From Bacteroidota bacterium (lineage in GTDB: Bacteria > Bacteroidota > Bacteroidia > Bacteroidales > GCA-2748055): a stretch of DNA of 5,526 bases. Positions 1 to 5,526 of this stretch are shown piece after piece. Every line of letters begins with the position of its first letter. The first letter of the stretch is position 1. The position numbers and the translations under genes are program-made. The DNA is taken from assembly GCA_030592605.1 (NCBI GenBank), contig JAUVIT010000152.1:1-5526 (forward strand), in the 5' to 3' direction. The notes under the pieces were generated by a model that worked only from the letters and a program-made list of their open reading frames with translations, did no database searches and was not told the origin of the DNA.

Positions 1-38
1 AATGATTGGGGTGACGCTTGATTTGTAGGATTGGTCAT
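1..38 (-). CDS. Start of a further operon gene, cut by the window edge
   Basis: An ATG at 38-36 on the minus strand opens a frame that stays open to the window edge and reads MTNPTNQASPQS. It begins only 5 bases after the TAG stop of the radical SAM gene, which continues the very short gaps (11 and 12 bases) of the genes upstream. That spacing is the main support for calling it a gene. The visible residues are polar and rich in Asn, Gln, Ser, Thr and Pro. They do not look like a signal peptide or a membrane segment, so a cytoplasmic protein or a disordered N-terminus is more likely. No family can be assigned from 12 residues. The frame could also close just outside the window. Confidence 0.4.
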   Translation of the reverse strand, partial: MTNPTNQASPQS

Positions 39-43
39 TTAAG

Positions 44-1627
44 CTATGCAAGGAGCCCTTTTGTTATGAAGTGTATTTCTATCTCCTCAATCATATCGGA
101 GGCCTTCTTTAGAGCGGATTGGTGCTTATGTTCGATGGCACTTCTGTATTTATCCAGGATGATATCATTCTCCACTGTGTAGTCGCCGGATTCAAAAAGT
201 GCGGAAAGCTCATTCATGGTTTTAATAATGAAGTGGTTAGCATCGGCCACCTCGTTAAGGATGCCTTCAGAGATTCGATCAATTTTGCCAAAGGATTTGT
301 GGAAGTAGTTAAATACGAGCAAATAGTTAACTGCCCATTTGTAAATATTGTTTAATCCATTTGATGCGTATAACCAGAATGAAAAGCTTTCGCTTACAAA
401 GTCGTAAAAATCATCCAAGGATTCTTCTTTGAAATCGTAATCAAGAAAACCAGGCCGCCCTTTTAAGCGCCCTTCCTCTCTCAATTCCTTTTCAATCCTG
501 GTTGCCAGATAAGGCATCATTTTTAAGAAGGAAACGGGCATGTAGCCATCCTGGCAAATTTGTTCCAGGAAAGCGAGGTTTGCATTCACTGAGTTATATG
601 TAGAGGAAGGCTGGAACAGCATAAAGCCATAGTCGATGCTGATTCCAAGTTCTTTTAAGACCTGAATTCCCTCAATGTGATCATGCACTTTAAGGCGCTT
701 ATTCATTTCCTTTAAACCTGCATCGGTACCATCTTCAATGCCCAGGTAGACTTTAAATAAACCATGCCCTTTCATTATTTCAAACAATTCAAAATCCACC
801 TCATCGGGCCTGCAATTGATTTTCCAGAGGATCTTCCCAACCAGGTTCTTATCCCTGAGGGCCTTGCAGAATTCATGCACCCAGTCTGAGGTTCGATTAG
901 TAAGCACAGGAAAATCATCATCCTGGAAGAGGAATACAGAGCAGTCGTGCTCCTTATGAAGGTATTCCATCTCTTCAACAACCCGTTCCGGCTTCCTGAT
1001 TCGTTTGACCGGACCGGGGGATTGACCATAGAATTCTCTGATATCACAGAATGCACAATTATAGATGCAACCCCTTCCCGCAAGCAGGGTAGCATATTTT
1101 TTATCAAGTGCATATTCTTCTAGCTTGGATCGAAAGGGGAGGGGAAAGGCATCAAGATCAGGTTCTAATGGACGTAGAGTAGTATTCACCAGGGTTCCAT
1201 TGTCCCTGTAGGAGATTCCCACTACCTGTTTCCAGTCTGTGCCCTTTTGAAGGTGATTCACAAGATCGAGAATGGTGCTCTCCCCTTCGAACCTGACCAG
1301 GGAATCAAGAGAAGGAGCGATCTCGAAAAGATCGGCTGGCCTCAAACTGGCAAAGTGGCCACCAGCTGTAAAATGGCTATGAATCCCATTGGTTCTCAGG
1401 TAGTCGATGTGTGTCTGAAAGTCATAAATGTGATTTTCAAAAATGACGGAGAAACCTAGCAACAATGGGTCCAGTTCCTTTAGTTCCTGCAGTATTTCTT
1501 CTTTATCCTTCCTGACATCAATGATATGCACATCATATCCAGCCTCGGAAAGGATGGCATGCATATATCCAATCCCGAGGTTTTCACGCTCCAGGAAAGC
1601 GATAAAGACCACGGATTTTCCGCTCAT
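44..1627 (-). CDS. B12-binding-domain radical SAM protein
   Basis: This 527-residue protein has the layout of cobalamin-binding (class B type) radical SAM enzymes. Residues about 4-130 form a Rossmann-like B12-binding domain: a SVVFIAF first strand, then LGIGYMHAILSEAGYDV, TAGGHFAS near 87-94, and VRFEGEST near 111-118. Residues about 175-390 form the radical SAM barrel. It carries the [4Fe-4S] ligands in a CX3CX2C motif (Cys187, Cys191, Cys194), a FQDDDF motif near 234-239, and GIED near 296-299 followed by EMNKRL. The DxHxxG motif for lower-axial His ligation of cobalamin is absent from the expected N-terminal loop, as in many members of this superfamily. The helical tail (about 395-527) is not recognised. 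In the superfamily such enzymes catalyse radical methylations, ring formations or other C-C chemistry; the substrate here is unknown. The ATG lies 12 bases after the stop of the 90-residue gene, and the next ORF starts 5 bases past the stop. A peptide, lipid or cofactor substrate are all possible. Confidence 0.9.
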   Translation of the reverse strand: MSGKSVVFIAFLERENLGIGYMHAILSEAGYDVHIIDVRKDKEEILQELKELDPLLLGFSVIFENHIYDFQTHIDYLRTNGIHSHFTAGGHFASLRPADLFEIAPSLDSLVRFEGESTILDLVNHLQKGTDWKQVVGISYRDNGTLVNTTLRPLEPDLDAFPLPFRSKLEEYALDKKYATLLAGRGCIYNCAFCDIREFYGQSPGPVKRIRKPERVVEEMEYLHKEHDCSVFLFQDDDFPVLTNRTSDWVHEFCKALRDKNLVGKILWKINCRPDEVDFELFEIMKGHGLFKVYLGIEDGTDAGLKEMNKRLKVHDHIEGIQVLKELGISIDYGFMLFQPSSTYNSVNANLAFLEQICQDGYMPVSFLKMMPYLATRIEKELREEGRLKGRPGFLDYDFKEESLDDFYDFVSESFSFWLYASNGLNNIYKWAVNYLLVFNYFHKSFGKIDRISEGILNEVADANHFIIKTMNELSALFESGDYTVENDIILDKYRSAIEHKHQSALKKASDMIEEIEIHFITKGLLA

Positions 1628-1639
1628 GGATTGCTGGAT

Positions 1640-1912
1640 TTAATCTATTATACCCAGATTTTTGAAGATCTCATCCTTATTGGTGTCTGCATTAATCTGT
1701 ATCTTATCTAAAAGCAATTGGATTTCTTTATCTGTCTTCTGATTGCTACAGATTATTGTAAATGCTTTTAATGCTTCATCCAGCGATAAAATACCCGCTT
1801 CAAATAGGTTCATTACCCATTTAATTAGCGTCAGTCTGTCAGGTGGTGATTCGAATTTATCATCGATTTGGGTGGTGTCTAAATGCCAGACAATTGGAGG
1901 CTTAGGAGGCAT
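1640..1912 (-). CDS. Hypothetical 90-residue protein between TPR and radical SAM genes
   Basis: This is a small gene of no recognised family. It sits 11 bases after the TPR gene stop and 12 bases before the radical SAM start, so it is almost certainly translated from the same message. The N-terminus is proline-rich (MPPKPPIVWHLD). The middle (about residues 26-71) looks helical, with a repeating hydrophobic pattern around LIKWVMNLFEAGILSLDEALKAF. The C-terminus is charged and Asn/Asp/Lys-rich, ending NLGIID. It has a single Cys (Cys55) and no signal peptide or membrane helix, so it is probably cytoplasmic. From its position it could be a partner, adaptor or substrate of the radical SAM enzyme. 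It does not visibly resemble the PqqD-type peptide recognition fold, and no leader/core division typical of a RiPP precursor can be seen. The leader bases before the ATG are A-rich with no strong Shine-Dalgarno site. Confidence 0.8.
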   Translation of the reverse strand: MPPKPPIVWHLDTTQIDDKFESPPDRLTLIKWVMNLFEAGILSLDEALKAFTIICSNQKTDKEIQLLLDKIQINADTNKDEIFKNLGIID

Positions 1913-1923
1913 AATTTTGTGTT

Positions 1924-3987
1924 TTAAGGGTTAAGTTCTTTAAACCCGGGCTCGTTTAGCAGAGGCTTCAGGTCCGGGTCAATTTTTATAAAATCAAGGG
2001 TATATAGAGAGCGTGTGTTCATTAATTCCTGGATGGTATTCAGCGCGGATTCATAATCGCCAACAAGGGCATAGGTCTGAGCCAAATCATATAATATGAA
2101 AGGAAAGCTTGTGGCGTTGTAAGTTTGAGTCGCCAGCATAAGCGCCTTTTGACCGTGCTCAATAGCCTGCTCTTTCTTTTCCAAACCAGCATAGGCAAGC
2201 CCCAGCTTGCTGTGGGCATAATAATCCTCGGGATTCTTCCCTAGCTGATCCACGTAATATGCTACCGCAAGACTGAAATTTTCTTTGGCAAGCTCTGCAT
2301 TGCCGGCATGCTTGTGTATTTTTGCTTTGATCAGGAAAGCGTCCCCTTTGCTCTCTTGCAGATTCTTAAACTCTTGTTCATCAGCAAGCTCAACTTGCTG
2401 TGCAGCGCTGATATAGTTCCCTTCATACAGGTATAACTCTGCAAGGAATCTGTAAAAGGTCTTCCCTGTATTCTCCACGGCTTGAACCATGGTAGCCTTT
2501 GCCTTGGCAATATCACCTGTAAAGGCTTGGGTACATGCCTTATTGACATAAGGAGCATACCATTCGGGCATCAGTTTTATAGCCCTGTCGTGACTTCGTT
2601 TTGCTTTGGGGAATTCATCCAGATATTGATAAGTAAGTCCCAGGTTGGTGTAGTAAAGTGCATTCTGGGAGTTAGACTCAAGAACTTTATTACTCAGGAC
2701 CAGGACCTCCCTCCAGTTCCCCAGGGTTGAATATATTTTCGACAGATAGAACTGGTATTCCGTATAATTGGGCCTTAACTCACACGCTTTTTCAAATGAA
2801 ACGGCTGCCAGACCATACTCCATTAATCCATAGTAGTAATAAAATCCCATTGCAACATGGGCCTCAGGGAGGTCCTCGTCCAATTCAAATGCCCGCTCGA
2901 TATCCTCCCGGCCTTTATCCAGGACAGATCTGTCAAAAAATCTTGCTCTGATACCCATAAGTCTTGCTTTGGCACGGTTTGCATAGGCCTCCGCGAATGA
3001 AGGATCCTCATTGATGGCATCGGTAAAGTATTTAATCGCCTGGCTGAAACTTATGGAATCAGTGAAAGCATTGTTCTTACCATTATCATCTAGTTCTCCG
3101 GTAATGGACTGTTTCCAGGCATCCTGGGTATAGGCTTTTCCCATGAAGTCAAATAGACTGGCTTGTGCTGAAACGGGCAATTTATCAATAAGCGCTCTTT
3201 CATGTGGGGTAAGATAAACTCTAAGTTGCCGGGAAATCTGTTTTGATATCTTGCGGCTGAGCCTGCAAATTGCTGTGGACCAATTATCTTTTATTTCGAA
3301 GCTTTTTGACCATTCCTCAGAATTATTATCCACGGAGATCAGCCGAACAGTTAAATGCCGGTTCACCCCAGTAATATAGGGCTTCCATTCAACCAGAAGG
3401 GATACATCCAGATCATGTCCAATTTCAGTGCGGCTTTTGTTCCGTCTCGGATAGCTTCTGCAATCTTCCCAGGGTACGATCCTATAGTCCTTCACCTTTG
3501 TTAAACAGGAGGTGATTTCACTTCCGATAAATTCATATTCCAGGGCCTGACTTGGAGTAAGGGTATTATCTTCCATAGGCAGTACTGCAATGGATTTGTC
3601 AAGAGCTCTTATCTGTTTTGATTTGGCTCTGTCCAAGATATTGTAGGTCATGAGCCCGATAATAATTAGAACGCTTACAAAAGTGCTTGTTTGATAGATT
3701 TTTACTTCCTTCTTGGGGATGGGGACTTTTTTTTCGGATTCGGGCTCGGTTTTCTTTATACCTCCGGGGGTGATATCATAAATCCAGGAAAACCAGAGAG
3801 AAACAAAAAATCCTATCCCTAGCATCACTACAAACCAGGTAGGAGCATTATCGCGACCAAAGAATTGGGCCAGGTTCGTAGCAGCTTCAAACAGTACCAA
3901 AGTCGAAGCGCCGTATACAATTATTCCCCGAAATACCCTTCTGCGCTTCAGCTCCTGCACAAATTTATAAATTGTGTCAGGTTTCAT
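1924..3987 (-). CDS. Membrane-anchored TolB-like domain and TPR repeat protein
   Basis: This 687-residue protein belongs to the large group with an ELKRRRVFR N-terminus, a membrane hairpin, a DKSIAVLP domain and TPRs. Members are often annotated as TolB-like or adenylate cyclase-like TPR proteins. Predicted membrane helices lie at about 21-43, 50-71 and 100-117. The Lys-rich loop (about 78-97) and the KRRR before helix 1 suggest an N-in topology with three crossings, which would place the rest in the periplasm. Residues about 129-260 are the TolB-like region (DKSIAVLPMEDN, then YEFIGSEITSCLTKV). From about 311 to 655 there are roughly eight TPR-like helical pairs, for example AIKYFTDAINEDPSFAEAYA and YYTNLGLTYQYLDEFPKAKR. 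The C-terminal end, DPDLKPLLNEPGFKELNP, is typical of the group. There is no winged-helix DNA-binding domain and no nucleotide cyclase catalytic domain, both of which some relatives carry at the N-terminus. TPRs usually bind proteins, so a scaffold or sensor role is likely. It is the first gene of the apparent operon. Confidence 0.88.
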   Translation of the reverse strand: MKPDTIYKFVQELKRRRVFRGIIVYGASTLVLFEAATNLAQFFGRDNAPTWFVVMLGIGFFVSLWFSWIYDITPGGIKKTEPESEKKVPIPKKEVKIYQTSTFVSVLIIIGLMTYNILDRAKSKQIRALDKSIAVLPMEDNTLTPSQALEYEFIGSEITSCLTKVKDYRIVPWEDCRSYPRRNKSRTEIGHDLDVSLLVEWKPYITGVNRHLTVRLISVDNNSEEWSKSFEIKDNWSTAICRLSRKISKQISRQLRVYLTPHERALIDKLPVSAQASLFDFMGKAYTQDAWKQSITGELDDNGKNNAFTDSISFSQAIKYFTDAINEDPSFAEAYANRAKARLMGIRARFFDRSVLDKGREDIERAFELDEDLPEAHVAMGFYYYYGLMEYGLAAVSFEKACELRPNYTEYQFYLSKIYSTLGNWREVLVLSNKVLESNSQNALYYTNLGLTYQYLDEFPKAKRSHDRAIKLMPEWYAPYVNKACTQAFTGDIAKAKATMVQAVENTGKTFYRFLAELYLYEGNYISAAQQVELADEQEFKNLQESKGDAFLIKAKIHKHAGNAELAKENFSLAVAYYVDQLGKNPEDYYAHSKLGLAYAGLEKKEQAIEHGQKALMLATQTYNATSFPFILYDLAQTYALVGDYESALNTIQELMNTRSLYTLDFIKIDPDLKPLLNEPGFKELNP

Positions 3988-4151
3988 AGCTATGGCCGAT
4001 TTGCTATTTCGAGTTCAGCAAAAAGCTATATAAGTTCCAACATTTTTAGCACTTATCCAAAAAACGCAACTTTTCTATTATCAGCGATTTCCTTCGGTCA
4101 GTTCAAAAGAAATATAGAGCTTTTGAAGGACGAAAAAATTAGCTAACTTAA

Positions 4152-4235
4152 ATGAAACAGACTTTTACTCTGGCGGCTTTGCTTTTTCTAAGCCTGCTGG
4201 TTTTTACTGGTAATCAATGGCCTTCATATCTCTGA
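4152..4235 (+). CDS. Possible tiny signal-peptide ORF or remnant of a secreted protein gene
   Basis: A 27-codon ORF on the plus strand starts MKQTFTLAALLFLSLLVF and continues TGNQWPSYL before TGA. It has the three parts of a secretion signal: a Lys near the N-terminus, a hydrophobic core of about 13 residues, and a short polar stretch. There is no Cys for lipidation, and AXA-type cleavage is not obvious. The last 32 bases overlap the 3' end of the convergent 74-codon gene, and the first 52 bases lie in the intergenic region. It may be a real micro-ORF for a small membrane or secreted peptide, the surviving 5' end of a lost secreted protein gene, or chance. The leader (aattagctaacttaa) is A/T-rich with no clear ribosome binding site. 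Confidence 0.3.
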   Translation: MKQTFTLAALLFLSLLVFTGNQWPSYL

Positions 4236-4428
4236 AGTAGACTCTTTCCAGCAAGGATTCCTCTTTGGTTTCATAGTATTCGATCAGATCGTTATCCCTG
4301 ACGAATACACAATGATCCTTCGGGGTATCGTCGATGATCATACCGGATAGAGATTCTTTATAATTTGACAGAGAAATGACGATCGCTTGGTTGTGGTAAT
4401 TGCGCAGAATTTCGACTTTGTCTATCAT
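4204..4428 (-). CDS. Hypothetical 74-residue protein, possibly small beta-barrel fold
   Basis: This small gene belongs to no recognised family. The protein has no signal peptide or membrane helix and is mixed in charge, as expected for a cytoplasmic protein. After a short N-terminal stretch (MIDKVEILRNYHNQ) the sequence alternates like beta strands: AIVISLSN, SGMIIDD, CVFVRDND, LIEYYE, and a final ERVYFRDMKAIDY. The order of a strand with a turn and Gly (SLSNYKESLSGMIIDD) and a last strand ending near DMKAI is loosely like Sm/LSm-type small barrels. That is a guess from the pattern only. A CAGG stretch about 6 bases before the ATG is a weak ribosome binding site. It lies 115 bases past the serpin stop on the same strand and 216 bases before the TPR gene, so it may be its own transcript. 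Confidence 0.65.
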   Translation of the reverse strand: MIDKVEILRNYHNQAIVISLSNYKESLSGMIIDDTPKDHCVFVRDNDLIEYYETKEESLLERVYFRDMKAIDYQ

Positions 4429-4478
4429 TTTGACCTGAATTAATGGAACTCCTATACATTTAACGTAAAACTGATGTT

Positions 4479-4504
4479 AAAGGTTGCCGTCTTACAGCAC
4501 CTTT
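4479..4504. terminator. Weak hairpin after the serpin gene, possible terminator
   Basis: An imperfect inverted repeat reads AAAGGTTGC, a 9-base loop, then GCACCTTT on the plus strand. It gives about eight paired bases with one bulged base. It lies 40 bases past the serpin stop and before the 74-codon gene. In the serpin's direction the following bases (AACATCAGTTTTAC) hold only a short delayed T run, so a classical intrinsic terminator is poorly supported. On the plus strand the flank is more T-rich. It is a candidate transcript end only. Confidence 0.25.
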
Positions 4505-4543
4505 ATTTCATTATTTATAAACATTTCCAGGAGTTGAGGAGGG

Positions 4544-5526
4544 CTAATCGTACACCGGCCGGCCCACCTTGCCCATGAAGACGATGGCTCCGGTAGAGTT
4601 TTCTTTGATCAGGTAGAGGAAGGGGTGATCGGCAAGAAAGGTAATAGAAGCGCCCCCGGGGGAACTCAATTCCTTTATCTCTACAATGGTGGCAGCAGCG
4701 GCCTCGGTGCCCTCTTCCTGTACATCGATGAAGGTCTGATGGATCACTCTGGAGATACAGAGACTTCGATTGGGAACGATTCTGGAGAAATCGGCATTAT
4801 CACTGAAAGCCACCCCCAGTCCAAGGGTCTTTAGCGGATCGTTCAGCAGGTCCTTGAATTCATATTTGAACTTGGGAAGCACCACCCTGACCCCCAGTCT
4901 TTGGGAATGCTCAAACCAGCTGTCCCAGGTGGACACATCCAGCGATTCAATAAGTGACGAAACAGAGTTTCCCTGTTGGGGTAGCATCACCAGCATACTG
5001 AAGGAACTGTCGCTGTATGGCAGCTCCACCGCTGCAAAATCGTCGTTGGAGGTATAGTGGAAATCGCCTTCAACCACCATGTAGTCCACAGCAGTCTGGG
5101 TTCCGTTTGTCAGTTTAAATTCCCCCTCATAAGTATCCTCTTTGGGGAACTCATACTTCCAGTTGGCATTGAAGTAGATGGCATTGATCAGGTACATAAC
5201 CACATCGCCTGGGATCTGGTCAAGCATGTCCTTGATCTTATCATTGGTTTGCTCCTCGATCCATCCATTGATCAGATCCACGGTCTTTGGATCGGAGAAG
5301 TCTGCCTCCCTTATGGCTGCATTGAAATAGTCCTCATTGGTCTTGATGAATTCTTCCAGCACAGGATAACCCTCCTTAAACCAGATGCTGTTTGCCAGTG
5401 CAAATTCAACCTCATCACTTAGATTCAGCAGTTGATCCATCAGATCCTTATAGCTCTCATTGACTTCCTGGTTTGTGAGTCCGCCGAAATGGAGTACATC
5501 GTTAAAGGCATCCAGTGTGGTTCCCG
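4544..5526 (-). CDS. Serpin family protease inhibitor, N-terminus outside window
   Basis: The frame stays open past the internal Met at 5440 to the window edge. The extra residues (TLDAFNDVLHFGGLTNQE and on) fit the serpin fold before ANSIWF, so the true start lies upstream. About 326 residues are visible, against roughly 370-420 for a full serpin. A secretion signal may precede them but cannot be seen. Numbering from Met 5440, recognisable parts are FALANSIWF (13-21), LINGWIEEQTNDKIKD (56-71), INAIYFNANW (85-94), VVLPKFKYEF (186-195), HQTFIDV (234-240) and the C-terminal signature FLADHPFLYLI (268-278). The hinge EEGTEAAAAT (242-251) has the Gly, Thr and four small Ala residues needed for loop insertion, which points to a true inhibitor rather than a non-inhibitory member. 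Counting 17 residues from the hinge Glu places P1 at Leu258 and P1' at Ser259, suggesting a chymotrypsin-, elastase- or cathepsin G-like protease, or possibly a cysteine protease, as target. A likely role is protection against host, competitor or own proteases. Confidence 0.95.
   Translation of the reverse strand, partial: GTTLDAFNDVLHFGGLTNQEVNESYKDLMDQLLNLSDEVEFALANSIWFKEGYPVLEEFIKTNEDYFNAAIREADFSDPKTVDLINGWIEEQTNDKIKDMLDQIPGDVVMYLINAIYFNANWKYEFPKEDTYEGEFKLTNGTQTAVDYMVVEGDFHYTSNDDFAAVELPYSDSSFSMLVMLPQQGNSVSSLIESLDVSTWDSWFEHSQRLGVRVVLPKFKYEFKDLLNDPLKTLGLGVAFSDNADFSRIVPNRSLCISRVIHQTFIDVQEEGTEAAAATIVEIKELSSPGGASITFLADHPFLYLIKENSTGAIVFMGKVGRPVYD

Noticed and set aside
775..1113. Second minus-strand frame of 112 codons inside the radical SAM gene
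   Set aside because: It lies wholly within the region coding for the CX3CX2C motif and barrel and has no family features of its own.
4019..4060. Possible Bacteroidota-type promoter for the TPR gene (TAGCTTTTTG near 4028-4019, minus strand)
   Set aside because: The -7-like element is only an approximate match to TAnnTTTG. The nearest TTG candidates lie about 9 and 29 bases away rather than the usual 17 to 23, so it is not called.
3865..4146. Plus-strand ORF of 93 codons over the 5' end of the TPR gene
   Set aside because: It is mostly antisense to the clear membrane N-terminus of the TPR protein, has no recognisable domain, and its composition is Ser/Lys/Tyr-rich without structure.
4175..4194. 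GGCTT/AAGCC inverted repeat after the 74-codon gene
   Set aside because: The stem is only five base pairs with a 10-base loop and no following T run, so it is too weak for a terminator call.
5057..5422. Plus-strand ORF of 121 codons across the serpin gene
   Set aside because: The minus strand encodes unmistakable serpin motifs throughout this stretch, so the plus-strand frame is a shadow.
4544..5440. Serpin starting at the Met codon at 5440
   Set aside because: The frame continues open upstream to the edge and the extra residues fit the serpin fold, so this Met is internal.

Overview
The window looks like a bacterial chromosome segment, most likely from the phylum Bacteroidota. This is inferred from the AT-rich leaders, the start codons without clear Shine-Dalgarno sites (A-rich or featureless leaders instead), the moderate GC content, and gene types common in that phylum (an inhibitory-type serpin, and a membrane TolB-like/TPR protein). 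No rRNA or tRNA gene, mobile element or CRISPR array was seen. Genus cannot be judged from this sequence.

Every well-supported gene lies on the minus strand, so in transcription order the window reads from its right end to its left. First comes a serpin (5526 to 4544), whose 5' end lies outside the window. Its reactive-centre loop has a textbook inhibitory hinge and a predicted Leu-Ser scissile bond. A 115-base gap with a weak hairpin follows, then a 74-codon gene of unknown function (4428 to 4204). Next is a 216-base AT-rich intergenic stretch. On the plus strand this stretch carries the start of a 27-codon ORF that looks like an isolated signal peptide and runs into the 3' end of the 74-codon gene.

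The left two thirds is a compact operon-like run. It starts with a 687-residue membrane protein with three predicted transmembrane helices, a TolB-like domain and a TPR array (3987 to 1924). After 11 bases comes a 90-residue unrecognised protein (1912 to 1640). After 12 bases comes a 527-residue cobalamin-binding-type radical SAM enzyme (1627 to 44). After only 5 bases another ORF starts and runs off the left edge (38 to 1).

The tight spacing suggests that these four genes are co-transcribed. A plausible but unproven reading is that the membrane TPR protein is a scaffold or sensor facing the periplasm, while the radical SAM enzyme modifies a substrate in the cytoplasm. The 90-residue protein, or the truncated gene at the left edge, could be its partner or substrate. 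The serpin and the 74-residue protein appear to be separate transcription units.
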